Counted from the first letter of the stretch, positions 14,591 to 23,464 are shown. The stretch: 64,000 nt of DNA from Sphingopyxis sp. LK2115 (GCF_014595975.1 NZ_JABWGQ010000035.1:1-64000), one strand, 5' to 3'. Translations and numbers: made by a program. Notes: a model not told the origin generated them from the sequence alone.

Positions 14591-15594
14591 CAGTGGATCA
14601 TGGTCTGGAAGCTAATGGTGCGGCTCTGACCACCGGCGACGGTGCCGAGCGCGACATTGATCCGCGCGCCGTTGTAATCGCCCGCGTCGGCATCGGCCGC
14701 GTCGGTAAGGGGGCTGCCGCCGAGCGTGATCGAGCCGGGGACATAGCTGGTGTCGGCAGGGATATTGTCGGTGACAGCCAGGCCGCTCACCGAACCGCTG
14801 CCCGTCACCGTCGCGACGATCGTATAGGTGATCGTCGCGCCGGGGATCGGATCGGCGGTGCCGAGCGGGTTGGTGATGCTCGCCGATTTGACGAGCGCGA
14901 CCGTCGCGGCCGACACGACGAACGCCCCGGCATCTTCGCCATCGGCGCCGGTCGCGCCGACGACGGCGTCGCCACCGCCTTCGCCCTGACCGGCAAAGCT
15001 GGTGCCGGGGGTGCCGGTTCCGGTCCTGGCCGCGGCAACCAGGCTGACGATGCCGCGATTGCCGTCGACGACCGTTCCGGGCGTCGTCGTCACGACGAAC
15101 ACGGCGATGCTTTCGTCGGGATCGAGCGTCGGATCGTTCGCCCCCGCAGTGTAAAGCGTGTCGGTGCCCGCGTCGAACAGGCCGTCACCATTGTCGAGAT
15201 AAATCTGTGTGACGGCAGGATCATAATCGTCGCCGCCCGCATTCGCGACCGTGCTCAGCGCGAAAGCCTCGACGCCATTGCCATTGTTGGTGACCGAGAA
15301 GGTCAGAACCTGTCCGGTCGCGCCCGGTGTGGTCGGCACGTCGGCGGGATTGCTCGAATCGACCGTGACGTCGAGCAGTTCGTCGACGAGCAGATCGACG
15401 CGGTTGGAGTCGATCGTCGTTGGCCCGCCGCCGGAATCGAAGCTGGCGGTTGCGGTATTGCTGATCGTTGAACCGGCGCGCGTGCCGGCAGCGGTCGCCT
15501 GCACCGGCAACGCAAGCGCGGCGAGCAGCGCGATGAGTGAACAAGAGGGAAGAAGCCGATGCTTCGCGCCCCCCACAGGCGCTATCATCATCAA
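14590..15594 (-). CDS. Secreted DUF11-type protein (334 aa)
   Basis: This is the first gene of the minus-strand DUF11 cluster. After a signal region ending near 'PVQATAAG' the mature protein begins 'TRAGSTISNTATASFDSGG', matching the N-termini of the 354-residue and 1703-residue proteins. Two beta modules follow: one with 'QVLTFSVTNNGNGVEAFALS' and acidic stretches ('LDNGDGLFDAGTDTLY') that could bind calcium, and a C-terminal DUF11 module ('PIPGATITYTIVATVTGSGS', 'LAVTDNIPADTSYVPGSITL'). The start lies at consecutive ATGs with GGAG upstream. The AT-rich 190-bp gap to the divergent permease gene probably holds the cluster promoter, but no confident -35/-10 pair was picked. Confidence 0.75.
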   Translation of the reverse strand: MMMIAPVGGAKHRLLPSCSLIALLAALALPVQATAAGTRAGSTISNTATASFDSGGGPTTIDSNRVDLLVDELLDVTVDSSNPADVPTTPGATGQVLTFSVTNNGNGVEAFALSTVANAGGDDYDPAVTQIYLDNGDGLFDAGTDTLYTAGANDPTLDPDESIAVFVVTTTPGTVVDGNRGIVSLVAAARTGTGTPGTSFAGQGEGGGDAVVGATGADGEDAGAFVVSAATVALVKSASITNPLGTADPIPGATITYTIVATVTGSGSVSGLAVTDNIPADTSYVPGSITLGGSPLTDAADADAGDYNGARINVALGTVAGGQSRTISFQTMIH

Positions 15595-15786
15595 ATTGAC
15601 TCCGAAAGGTTGGTCCTTGGAGCCGTCAGTCGCCGAAAAAGGGTAATTTCTGGTTAAAAAGTCGTTGGAAAGCTGTGATTTGCTCCAAAAAGGGACAGAC
15701 GCCGCCGTGCTTTTGCCGCAAAGCGGGGCGACTGGCGCGATGCGTGCAGCGAGCGTAAGATGAGACGGTTAACAGGGAGACGCAGG

Positions 15787-16986
15787 GTGGCGGACGATGG
15801 GGGCAGAAAGGATATGCGGCCGTCGCGTGTCAATCCGCTGCGCCAGATCGAGATCGACGATTTTCGCCGCGACCGGCTGCTCGCCGCGCTGGTGCTGATC
15901 CTCGGCGCCAGCTTCTGCCTTGGCCTGCCTTTTGCCTTGCAGGCTGGCGCGGAGTTTTTCCTGCCGCTGACTGCGGCAATCGTCATCGCGATCGCGCTGG
16001 TGCCGCTGCTCGAATGGCTTGAGCGCCGCGGCGTGCCGTCGGCGCTTGCCGCCTTCCTGTCGCTCGCGGCCTTTCTCGCGATCATCAATGCGGCGCTGGC
16101 GATCATCGTCGTGCCCGCGACGGGCTGGTTCGCGCGGCTTCCCGAATCGATTCCGCGTATCCAGAGCAATCTTGCGCCCTTGATCGATTTCTATTCGACG
16201 CTCCAGCGCTTCGTCGATCGCACGCTGACGTCGGTGGCCAGCGGGACCGAGGCGACGGCGCAGGCAGTGGCGGCCACGGCGCCAACGTCGGTGGTCGACT
16301 ATTTCATCTCTTCGGCGCCTGCGGCGGCGATTCAGCTGTTCTTTGCGGTGCTGGTGATCTTTTTCTTCCTTGCTGGCTGGACGCGGCTTCGCCGCGGCAC
16401 GATTCGCCGACGCGGCAGTTTCGACGGGGCGATGCAGACGGCGCGCGTTATCCAGAATGTCGTCGATGCGACAGCCGACTATCTGGCGACGATCACGATG
16501 ATCAACGCAATGCTCGGGCTGATCGTCGCGCTGCTTCTCTGGGCGCTCGGCATGCCGTCGCCCTTCATGTGGGGCGGGATCGTCAGCATCTGCAATTTCG
16601 TGCCCTATCTGGGGCCGATCGTCGCTGCGGTCCTGCTGGGCCTGGGCGGGCTGATGACGTTCGACGCGGTCGGGTTCGCGCTTTTGCCTGCGCTCATCTT
16701 TATCGGGGTGCACCTGGTCGAGGCGAATCTGATCACGCCGCTGGTGCTCGGCAAGCGGCTCACCATCAATCCCTTGCTCATCCTCGTCTCGTTGAGCTTC
16801 TGGGGCTGGGTGTGGGGCACGCCGGGGGCTCTTCTCGCTGTGCCCCTGTTGCTGATCCTCCAGACCGTGCTTGCCTCGACGGGAACGCCCGATCTGGCTG
16901 GATTCCTCTTTGAACATGGCACGCTCACCACGACCGACGAGGTGCGCGACCGATTAAATCGCACACAGGAAGAACGCGACGGTTGA
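15787..16986 (+). CDS. AI-2E family transporter / PerM-like permease
   Basis: The product is a 399-residue inner-membrane protein of the AI-2E transporter (PerM/YdiK/TqsA) superfamily, with about eight hydrophobic segments. Two pairs lie near the N-terminus ('LLAALVLILGASFCLGLPFA', 'FFLPLTAAIVIAIALVPLLE'), and the conserved C-terminal core contains 'WGGIVSICNFVPYLGPIVAA', 'VHLVEANLITPLVLGKRLTI' and 'WGTPGALLAVPLLLILQ'. Members export small molecules or ions; the substrate here is unknown. The GTG at 15787 is preferred because AGGGAG lies 7 bases upstream. ATGs at 15760 and 15814 are in frame but have weak or badly spaced ribosome sites. It is divergent from the DUF11 cluster and is followed by tRNA-Asp. 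Confidence 0.85.
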   Translation: MADDGGRKDMRPSRVNPLRQIEIDDFRRDRLLAALVLILGASFCLGLPFALQAGAEFFLPLTAAIVIAIALVPLLEWLERRGVPSALAAFLSLAAFLAIINAALAIIVVPATGWFARLPESIPRIQSNLAPLIDFYSTLQRFVDRTLTSVASGTEATAQAVAATAPTSVVDYFISSAPAAAIQLFFAVLVIFFFLAGWTRLRRGTIRRRGSFDGAMQTARVIQNVVDATADYLATITMINAMLGLIVALLLWALGMPSPFMWGGIVSICNFVPYLGPIVAAVLLGLGGLMTFDAVGFALLPALIFIGVHLVEANLITPLVLGKRLTINPLLILVSLSFWGWVWGTPGALLAVPLLLILQTVLASTGTPDLAGFLFEHGTLTTTDEVRDRLNRTQEERDG

Positions 16987-17029
16987 CAGGTCGCCGCGCG
17001 GGTCATATTGGCGCGGCTCCCAAGCGCAA

Positions 17030-17106
<77 letters not shown>

Positions 17107-17109
17107 TTT

Positions 17110-17127
17110 CCCGTCGTTCGAGACGGG
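17110..17127 (+). terminator. Hairpin directly after tRNA-Asp
   Basis: CCCGTC and GACGGG form a 6-bp stem with a 6-nt loop starting four bases after the tRNA 3' end. No T-run follows, so it may mark the processing or termination point rather than a strong intrinsic terminator. Confidence 0.35.
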
Positions 17128-17175
17128 ATGGCCACCGCAGCCTGGGATGATGCCATCATGGGAACAGGTTGGATT

Positions 17176-17197
17176 GGCGCCGCTGTTTAGCGGCGCC
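17176..17197 (-). terminator. Hairpin overlapping the stop codon of the DUF2842 gene
   Basis: GGCGCCGCT and AGCGGCGCC form a perfect 9-bp GC-rich stem with a 4-nt loop. It includes the TAA stop of the minus-strand gene (17187-17189). It probably ends the zapA/5-FCL/DUF2842 transcripts, although no T-run follows. Confidence 0.45.
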
Positions 17198-17417
17198 AGG
17201 TCCCCAGTTCCATCCAGCGCAGCAGCGGCTTCAAGGGCGCAATCCACATTATTCCCGCGACGAGATAAAAGAGCGCTTGCACCAATACGGGCCAGCGGCC
17301 CACCCATGGCGACAGGCTGACGACGATCGCCGTCCAGCCGCCGATCAGCGCCAGGATGAGGAACATGCCCGCGGGCTTGCGCCAGCTTGGCTGAGGATCG
17401 GTGGGCTGGTCGTTCAC
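17187..17417 (-). CDS. DUF2842 family membrane protein
   Basis: The product is a 76-residue protein with two hydrophobic segments ('GMFLILALIGGWTAIVVSLS' and 'VLVQALFYLVAGIMWIAPL') and the family ending 'PLKPLLRWMELG'. DUF2842 proteins are short alphaproteobacterial inner-membrane proteins of unknown function. The start is the GTG at 17417, which overlaps the TGA of 5-formyltetrahydrofolate cyclo-ligase as GTGA, indicating coupling. A longer frame from 17432 lacks this logic. Confidence 0.8.
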   Translation of the reverse strand: MNDQPTDPQPSWRKPAGMFLILALIGGWTAIVVSLSPWVGRWPVLVQALFYLVAGIMWIAPLKPLLRWMELGTWRR

Positions 17418-18007
17418 AGGCGGTCTCCGCAAAGGATCAACTCTTGTTCAGTCAGGATCGCATCGAGCGCGATGTCGGTCGATTCGCGCGGGCAATCGTC
17501 GATTTCCTGCACCGACCAGCCGATGCCGATTCGCAATGCATAGGGATGGGCGGCGAAATAGCGGTCGTAATGTCCGCCGCCCTGGCCGATCCGACCGCCC
17601 CGACGATCGAAACCGACAAGCGGACAGAAAATCGCATGCGGTTCGGCCAAGGGTGCACCATCGTCCGGCTGCTGCGTCCGCCACGGCCCCGTCACAAGCG
17701 ATTCGCCGGGGCGCCAGCGGCGAAAGCCCATTTCGGCGACGCGACCCGCGTGATGCGGCAAAGCCAGCGCGTCCTTTGCGGCCAGATGGGCGAGCATCGT
17801 CAGCACATCAGGCTCGTCGCCATGCGCGACATAGGCGCCGACGACGGCGTGATCGGTCAGGCTGGCGGCCAGGGACGCCGGAAGCGTGCGAAAGGCGACA
17901 AGCCCCGCCATTCGATCGAGACTGGCGACGAAATGCCGCCGCCGGAAACGCAACCGTTCGCGCAATTTCTGCTTTTGTTCGGAAAGGCTGGCGCACAGGT
18001 CGGTCAT
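17414..18007 (-). CDS. 5-formyltetrahydrofolate cyclo-ligase
   Basis: This enzyme converts 5-formyl-THF to 5,10-methenyl-THF with ATP, rescuing an inhibitory folate form. The 197-residue length is normal. The start has the basic helix 'QKQKLRERLRFRRRHF'. The signature 'PLVGFDRRGGRIGQGGGHYDRYFA' is the conserved G-R-x-G-x-G-x-G-Y-Y/YD substrate and nucleotide loop. The position after zapA and 6S RNA matches the classic zapA-ssrS-ygfA order, and the gene is probably co-transcribed with 6S RNA. GGAGAGGG precedes the ATG. Confidence 0.92.
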   Translation of the reverse strand: MTDLCASLSEQKQKLRERLRFRRRHFVASLDRMAGLVAFRTLPASLAASLTDHAVVGAYVAHGDEPDVLTMLAHLAAKDALALPHHAGRVAEMGFRRWRPGESLVTGPWRTQQPDDGAPLAEPHAIFCPLVGFDRRGGRIGQGGGHYDRYFAAHPYALRIGIGWSVQEIDDCPRESTDIALDAILTEQELILCGDRL

Positions 18008-18032
18008 CGCCCTCTCCGGGCCGTGAGGGAGC

Positions 18033-18196
18033 GGTTGGCGGGACCGCCGTGGTCGTTTGCCGGAAAATCCTCTGACGCCGGTAACGTCAGGTGGGGACCA
18101 TGTGCGTCGGACCAGGATCCGGGCAGGGACAGCCCCCTTGGATGATGTATCGCCTCAGGGATATTCGCAGCGGCTCGTGCCGGGCAGTGCCCGCCG
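18033..18196 (-). ncRNA. ssrS: 6S RNA (regulator of RNA polymerase)
   Basis: The ~164-nt minus-strand segment lies between zapA and the 5-formyltetrahydrofolate cyclo-ligase gene, the conserved site of ssrS. Its proposed ends pair with each other: 'GGCGGG' near the 5' end with 'CCCGCC' near the 3' end. The interior forms a long interrupted rod, including GACGTTACCGGCGTC near the apex half. 6S RNA mimics an open promoter and sequesters sigma70 RNA polymerase in stationary phase. Ends are inferred from the promoter and the terminal pairing. A covariance-model search would settle identity. Confidence 0.75.
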
Positions 18197-18201
18197 TCCC
18201 C

Positions 18202-18230
18202 TATGTAGGGGGGCGGGCGCCTTCGCTCAA
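18202..18230 (-). promoter_or_regulatory. Predicted promoter of 6S RNA
   Basis: On the minus strand TTGAGC (18225-18230) and TACATA (18202-18207) are separated by 17 bases. Transcription would begin near 18196, matching the paired 5' end of the RNA. The -35 box overlaps the TGA stop codon of zapA. Confidence 0.55.
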
Positions 18231-18673
18231 GGGAGTTGCTCGACCCGCGTGGCGAGCGTTTCGATCCGCTCGGCAATCTGGAGCAGCGCGCGGTTGTGAG
18301 CAGGGTTCGCAGCCGCCGGGGGCACGGCGACGGCTTCGCGCGCCGCCTCAAGCTCCCTGAGCGCCGCCTGCTCGCGCGCGATCGCGGCCTTGAGCTCGTC
18401 GCGCGCCTGCGCCTCGCGGCTTTCAGCGAGTGCAACGGCGGCCCGCAGCGAATCCGATTGGGGTTCGACCTTGTCGATCTTGCCGCGCGCTTCCTGCACT
18501 TCGTCGGCGAGCATCAGCGCCGCGAACAGCAACTGGCGAACTTCGGTCAGACCGGGCATCGTGCGCGTTTTTTCGTCGACGACCGCGGCTAGCTGGATCA
18601 GCCGGGCTTCTTCGCCGTCGGCGCAATGGACGTCATAGGGGCGCCCTGCGATGGTCAGCTTGACATCAGCCAC
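18227..18673 (-). CDS. zapA: Cell division protein ZapA
   Basis: ZapA bundles FtsZ protofilaments at the division ring. In the 148-residue protein, residues ~1-50 show the ZapA head ('VKLTIAGRPYDVHCADGEEA', 'LIQLAAVVDEKTRTM'), followed by a coiled coil from ~60 onward. It is longer than the ~110-residue E. coli protein because of an Ala/Glu-rich C-terminal coiled-coil extension, usual in alphaproteobacteria. The start is GTG at 18673, overlapping the previous gene's stop by eight bases. The 6S RNA promoter begins over the stop codon. Confidence 0.88.
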   Translation of the reverse strand: MADVKLTIAGRPYDVHCADGEEARLIQLAAVVDEKTRTMPGLTEVRQLLFAALMLADEVQEARGKIDKVEPQSDSLRAAVALAESREAQARDELKAAIAREQAALRELEAAREAVAVPPAAANPAHNRALLQIAERIETLATRVEQLP

Positions 18674-18872
18674 GGCCCGCCTCCGCGATCAGCCGGTCAA
18701 GCTCGCCGATGACGGCCGCGACCTCCGCCTTCAGCGCCGATTGGTCGGCAGCCGGGGTGGCGCTGGCGGGTGTGGGGCGGTTGACGCGATCGGCCAGCGC
18801 TTTCTCGATCCGGCTCAGCGCGCGCTCGATGCGACCGATGGCGAGGCTGGATTCGTCGAGATCGAGTTCCAT
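18666..18872 (-). CDS. Small coiled-coil protein upstream of zapA
   Basis: The product is a 68-residue acidic protein, 'MELDLDESSLAIGRIERALS' followed by a helix-forming 'ALKAEVAAVIGELDRLIAEA'. Heptad-like leucine spacing suggests a short coiled coil. A gene like this commonly precedes zapA in sphingomonads. The overlap of eight bases with zapA implies coupled expression and perhaps a related role at the division ring, which is inference. ATG at 18872 is chosen over TTG at 18878; neither has a strong ribosome site. Confidence 0.65.
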   Translation of the reverse strand: MELDLDESSLAIGRIERALSRIEKALADRVNRPTPASATPAADQSALKAEVAAVIGELDRLIAEAGRG

Positions 18873-19028
18873 GGACAAGGGTTAGCAGCGCCAACGAAGG
18901 GGTGCAATCGCCTGTCCACGCCGAAATGCGGGCGAAATTGTGCCGCGAGCGGTTGACTCCTGCCCGTACGGCCGCAAAGGGCAGTCGCACCGAATCCGGC
19001 CACCCAAACATCCTTTCCCGGGGGACTC

Positions 19029-21011
19029 ATGACACATCCCGAAGCCCATTTGGCCGAACGCCAGCTCGCCAACGCGATCCGCGCGCTCGCGATGGACGCC
19101 GTCCAGGCCGCGAACAGCGGCCACCCGGGGATGCCGATGGGCATGGCCGATGTCGCCACCGTGTTGTATTCGGACTATCTGAAGTTCGATCCGACCGATC
19201 CGAAATGGGCCGATCGCGACCGATTCGTCCTTTCGGCCGGTCACGGGTCGATGCTCGCCTATGCGTCGCTGCACCTCGCGGGATATGCGCGGCCGACAAT
19301 CGACGACATCCGCAATTTCCGCCAACTTCACAGCCCCTGCGCGGGGCATCCCGAAAATTTCGAGCTCGAAGGGGTCGAGACGACCACCGGCCCGTTGGGG
19401 CAGGGGCTTGCCACCGCGGTCGGCATGGCCATCGCCGAGCGGCATCTGAACGCCGTTTATGGCGACGATCTTGTCGATCACCGCACCTGGGTGATCGCGG
19501 GCGACGGCTGTTTGATGGAGGGCATTAATCACGAGGCGATCGGACTGGCGGGTCACCTTGGCCTGGGGCGTCTGACCGTCTTGTGGGACGACAACAGGAT
19601 CACGATCGACGGAGCGACCGACCTGTCGACGAGCGAGGACATTGCTGCGCGCTATGCCGCGACGGGCTGGCACGTCGAACATTGCGACGGGCACGACGCA
19701 GCCGACATTCGCCGCGCGATCGACGCCGCGCTGGCCGATCCGCGCCCGTCGCTGATCGCGTGCCGCACGATCATCGGTTTCGGCGCGCCGAACAAGCAGG
19801 GCACGTCGGCCACGCACGGCGCCCCGCTCGGCGCCGACGAGATCGCCGCCGCGCGCAAGGAACTGGGCTGGACCGCCGAACCGTTCGTCATTCCCGGCAA
19901 TGTCGCGGCAGCTTGGGCGGCATTTGGCGAGAAAGGCAAAAAACTTCATGCCGAATGGAATGAACGACTTGCAAATAGCGAAAAGAAAAGCGATTTTGAG
20001 TCGCGGCTGAGTGGCAAGGTCGTTCCGGGCGATGCGTTCAACGCCTATCTCGACAGGCTCGCGGCCGAACCGCCGACGGTCGCGACGCGCAAGGCATCGG
20101 AAAACACGCTGAGCGCACTCACCGCCGACATTGCGTCGCTGATCGGCGGCAGCGCCGATCTCACAGGTTCCAACAACACCAAAACATCGTTTACCAAACC
20201 ACTGACAAAAAGTGATTATTCCGGGCGCTATATCTATTATGGCATCCGCGAGTTCGGCATGGCGGCGGCAATGAACGGCATGGCGCTGCACGGCGGCGTG
20301 ATCCCCTATGGCGGCACCTTTCTGGTGTTCGCCGATTATTGCCGCGCAGCGATCCGCCTGTCGGCGCTTCAGAAGCAGCGCGTCATCTATGTGATGACGC
20401 ATGACAGCATCGGCCTCGGCGAAGACGGCCCGACGCATCAGCCGGTCGAACATCTCCAGTCGCTGCGCGCGATGCCGAACCTGCTCGTCATGCGTCCCGC
20501 CGATGCGATCGAGACCGCCGAATGCTGGGCCATCGCACTGGCGCAGGAAGGGCGCCCGTCGCTGCTCGCGCTGACGCGTCAGAATCTTCCCCCGATACGC
20601 CATGACGTCACGGAAAATCGTTGTATAAAAGGCGGTTATCGCCTGCGCAGTGCATCGGCGGCGCGCCAGGTCGTGCTCGTCGCGACGGGTTCGGAAGTCT
20701 CGCTCGCGCTTGAAATCGCCGACAGGATCGAGGCCGAGGGCCATGGCGCCGACGTCGTCTCGATGGTCTCGACCGAATTGTTCGACGAGCAGGACGCCGC
20801 TTATCAGTCCGACATTCTGCCCGACGATGCGCTGATCGTTTCGATCGAGGCGGGCACGACTTTCGGCTGGGAACGCTATACCGGGCGCGACGGTCTGCGC
20901 TTCGGTATCGACAGCTTCGGTGCTTCGGCACCCATCGATGACCTGTTCAGGCATTTCGGCCTTACCGCCGATGCAATCACCCCCCAGATCCTGGCCCGGC
21001 TGAGCCGTTAA
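19029..21011 (+). CDS. tkt: Transketolase
   Basis: Transketolase moves two-carbon units in the pentose phosphate pathway using thiamine diphosphate. The 660-residue length is normal. The N-terminal domain has 'MDAVQAANSGHPGMPMGMAD' and the TPP motif 'GDGCLMEGINHEAIGLAGHL...WDDN'. The pyrimidine domain has 'GRYIYYGIREFGMAAAMNGM' and 'VMTHDSIGLGEDGPTHQPVE', whose histidines are catalytic. The C-terminal domain has 'VVLVATGSEVSLAL'. GGGGGA precedes the ATG. It opens a plus-strand run with gap, pgk and class I aldolase, so glycolysis and pentose phosphate steps are probably co-regulated. Confidence 0.96.
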   Translation: MTHPEAHLAERQLANAIRALAMDAVQAANSGHPGMPMGMADVATVLYSDYLKFDPTDPKWADRDRFVLSAGHGSMLAYASLHLAGYARPTIDDIRNFRQLHSPCAGHPENFELEGVETTTGPLGQGLATAVGMAIAERHLNAVYGDDLVDHRTWVIAGDGCLMEGINHEAIGLAGHLGLGRLTVLWDDNRITIDGATDLSTSEDIAARYAATGWHVEHCDGHDAADIRRAIDAALADPRPSLIACRTIIGFGAPNKQGTSATHGAPLGADEIAAARKELGWTAEPFVIPGNVAAAWAAFGEKGKKLHAEWNERLANSEKKSDFESRLSGKVVPGDAFNAYLDRLAAEPPTVATRKASENTLSALTADIASLIGGSADLTGSNNTKTSFTKPLTKSDYSGRYIYYGIREFGMAAAMNGMALHGGVIPYGGTFLVFADYCRAAIRLSALQKQRVIYVMTHDSIGLGEDGPTHQPVEHLQSLRAMPNLLVMRPADAIETAECWAIALAQEGRPSLLALTRQNLPPIRHDVTENRCIKGGYRLRSASAARQVVLVATGSEVSLALEIADRIEAEGHGADVVSMVSTELFDEQDAAYQSDILPDDALIVSIEAGTTFGWERYTGRDGLRFGIDSFGASAPIDDLFRHFGLTADAITPQILARLSR

Positions 21012-21047
21012 GGACCGGCCGACCATTCGCAGAAAGGATAACTCGAC

Positions 21048-22055
21048 ATGGCAGTGAAAGTCGCAATCAACGGTTTCGGACGCATCGGTCGCCTCGTGGC
21101 GCGCGCCATTCTTGAACGTCCGGACTGCGGGCTCGAACTGGTTGCGATCAACGACCTTGCCGATGCCAAGGCGAATGCGCTGCTGTTCAAGCGCGACAGC
21201 GTTCATGGCCCGTTCCCCGGAGAGGTTTCGGCCGACGGCGACCAGATGATCGTGGGCGGCAAGGCGATCCGCGTGACCAAGGAACGCGATCCCGCGAACC
21301 TGCCGCACGGCGACCTTGGTGTCGACATCGCGCTCGAATGCACGGGTTTTTTCACCGACCGCGACAGCGCGTCGAAGCATCTGGCCGCCGGCGCCAAGCG
21401 CGTGCTGATCTCGGCCCCCGCAAAGGGCGCCGACCTGACCGTCGTTTACGGGGTCAATCACGACAAGCTGACCGCCGAACATGTCGTAGTGTCGAACGCC
21501 AGCTGCACGACCAACTGCCTCGCGCCGGTCGCCAAGGTGCTCAACGACACGCTGGGCATCGAGCGCGGGCTGATGACCACGGTTCACGCCTATACCAATG
21601 ACCAGAAGATTCTGGACCAGATCCACAGCGACATGCGCCGCGCGCGTGCTGCCGCCATGTCGATCATCCCGACAACGACGGGCGCCGCGCGCGCGGTCGG
21701 CGAAGTGCTGCCCGAACTCAAGGGCAAGCTCGATGGGTCGGCGATTCGCGTTCCGACCCCGAACGTCAGCCTGGTCGACCTGACTTTCACGCCGAAGCGC
21801 GATACAAGCGTCGCGGAAGTGAACCAGATACTGAAGGACGCGTCGGAAGGCGCGCTCAAGGGTGTGCTGGCATTCTCCGATGAACCGCTGGTGTCGATCG
21901 ACTATAATCATTGCCCCGCAAGCTCGACGGTCGACAGCCTTGAAACCGCGGTGCTCGAAGGCAAGCTGGTGCGCGTGGTGAGCTGGTATGACAATGAATG
22001 GGGCTTTTCGAACCGCATGGTCGACACCGCGGGCGTGATCGCGAAGCTGCTGTAG
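21048..22055 (+). CDS. gap: Glyceraldehyde-3-phosphate dehydrogenase
   Basis: This enzyme oxidises glyceraldehyde 3-phosphate to 1,3-bisphosphoglycerate with NAD(P). In the 335-residue protein, '[17 protein letters not shown]' is the nucleotide-binding loop, '[17 protein letters not shown]' holds the catalytic cysteine (Cys153), '[14 protein letters not shown]' the catalytic histidine, and '[17 protein letters not shown]' the conserved end. AGAAAGGA lies before the ATG. It sits between tkt and pgk, with a small hairpin in the gap to pgk. Confidence 0.97.
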   Translation: MAVKVAINGFGRIGRLVARAILERPDCGLELVAINDLADAKANALLFKRDSVHGPFPGEVSADGDQMIVGGKAIRVTKERDPANLPHGDLGVDIALECTGFFTDRDSASKHLAAGAKRVLISAPAKGADLTVVYGVNHDKLTAEHVVVSNASCTTNCLAPVAKVLNDTLGIERGLMTTVHAYTNDQKILDQIHSDMRRARAAAMSIIPTTTGAARAVGEVLPELKGKLDGSAIRVPTPNVSLVDLTFTPKRDTSVAEVNQILKDASEGALKGVLAFSDEPLVSIDYNHCPASSTVDSLETAVLEGKLVRVVSWYDNEWGFSNRMVDTAGVIAKLL

Positions 22056-22064
22056 TTTGCCCGT

Positions 22065-22084
22065 GCCCCTGTGAAGACAGGGGC
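22065..22084 (+). repeat. Small hairpin between gap and pgk
   Basis: GCCCCTG (22065-22071) and CAGGGGC (22078-22084) form a 7-bp stem with a 6-nt loop ten bases after the gap stop. The unit resembles the half-arms of the repeat at 26455-26529. It may stabilise the gap mRNA or attenuate read-through into pgk. Confidence 0.45.
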
Positions 22085-22191
22085 CATCACCGACCTATCC
22101 AAATCGCGGGACGGTTGCGGGTGACGAAAGCGCAGAAGACGGGCCTCTGCCTTTACTGGGGCGCCGCGTCGGGCAATGGAGTGACAAACAA

Positions 22192-23388
22192 ATGACCGCG
22201 TTCAAGACCCTCGACGACATCGGTGACGTCACCGGCAAGCGCGTCCTCGTGCGCGTCGATCTCAACGTCCCGATGATCGATGGCGCGGTCAGCGACGCGA
22301 CGCGCATCCAGGCGGCGATGCCGACGATCCGCGAATTGTCGGACAAGGGCGCGATTGTTCTGTTGCTCGCGCATTTCGGGCGGCCGAAGGGGGCGAAGAA
22401 CCCGACGCAATCGCTCAGCCTTGTCATGGGCGGGGTCGAGGATGTGCTGGGCCATTCGGTGATGTTCATTCCCGAAGCCGTCGGCGAAGGGGCGAAGGCG
22501 GGCGTTGCGGTGCTCGCACCGGGCGATGTCGCGGTGCTCGAAAACACGCGCTTCTATCCCGGCGAGGAAAAGAATGATCCGGCGTTCGCCGCCGCGCTTG
22601 CGGAAATCGGTGATCTCTACGTCAACGACGCCTTCTCCGCTGCGCACCGCGCGCATGGCTCGACCGAAGGCATCGCCCGGCGGCTTCCCGCCTATGCGGG
22701 CCGTGCCATGGAAGCCGAGCTGAAGGCGCTCGACGCCGCGCTCGGCAATCCGGTGCAGCCGGTCGCGGCGGTCGTCGGCGGCGCCAAGGTATCGAGCAAG
22801 ATCGACGTGCTGAGGAACCTCGTCGGCAAGGTCGATCATCTCATCATCGGCGGCGGCATGGCCAACACCTTCCTTGCCGCGCGCGGGGTCGATGTCGGCA
22901 AGTCGCTGTGCGAGCATGAACTGGTCGATACGGCAAATGCGATCTTCGACGCCGCCGACGCGGCGGGTTGCACGATCCATCTGCCCTATGACGTCGTGGT
23001 GGCAAAGGAGTTCGCGCCGAACCCGCCGACGCGCACGGTCAATGTCCACGAAGTTGCCGCCGACGAAATGATCCTCGATGTCGGACCCGCTGCGGTGGAG
23101 GCGCTCGCGGACGTGCTCAAAAATTGCCGCACCCTGGTGTGGAACGGCCCGCTTGGGGCGTTCGAGACACCGCCCTTTGACAGTGCCACCGTGGCGCTGG
23201 CGAAAACGGCCGCGGCGCTGACGCGCGAAGGCTCGCTCACGTCGGTCGCGGGCGGCGGCGATACCGTCGCGGCGCTCAATCATGCCGGGGTTGCGGGCGA
23301 TTTCACCTTTGTCTCGACTGCGGGCGGCGCCTTCCTCGAATGGATGGAAGGCAAGCCGCTGCCGGGCGTCGACGCGCTCAAAGCCTAG
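22192..23388 (+). CDS. pgk: Phosphoglycerate kinase
   Basis: Pgk transfers phosphate from 1,3-bisphosphoglycerate to ADP in glycolysis. In the 398-residue protein, '[15 protein letters not shown]' is the substrate-binding start, '[14 protein letters not shown]' and '[15 protein letters not shown]' bind phosphoglycerate, '[14 protein letters not shown]' is the hinge, and '[16 protein letters not shown]' is the nucleotide loop. It follows gap after a 136-bp gap and precedes the class I aldolase. Confidence 0.97.
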   Translation: MTAFKTLDDIGDVTGKRVLVRVDLNVPMIDGAVSDATRIQAAMPTIRELSDKGAIVLLLAHFGRPKGAKNPTQSLSLVMGGVEDVLGHSVMFIPEAVGEGAKAGVAVLAPGDVAVLENTRFYPGEEKNDPAFAAALAEIGDLYVNDAFSAAHRAHGSTEGIARRLPAYAGRAMEAELKALDAALGNPVQPVAAVVGGAKVSSKIDVLRNLVGKVDHLIIGGGMANTFLAARGVDVGKSLCEHELVDTANAIFDAADAAGCTIHLPYDVVVAKEFAPNPPTRTVNVHEVAADEMILDVGPAAVEALADVLKNCRTLVWNGPLGAFETPPFDSATVALAKTAAALTREGSLTSVAGGGDTVAALNHAGVAGDFTFVSTAGGAFLEWMEGKPLPGVDALKA

Positions 23389-23464
23389 GTTTCGGCGCAT
23401 TGCATCCTGCACAGCGGGACGCTATGCGCGCCGCCACATACGTATGCAAATCATCGGAGACCTT

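Noticed and set aside
18946-18974. TTGACT upstream of tkt as a promoter
   Set aside because: No acceptable -10 lies 16-18 bases downstream (the sequence there is AAAGGG).
18882-21911. A ~1000-codon minus-strand open frame opposite tkt and gap
   Set aside because: It is the shadow of two well-conserved enzymes; its translation shows no family pattern.
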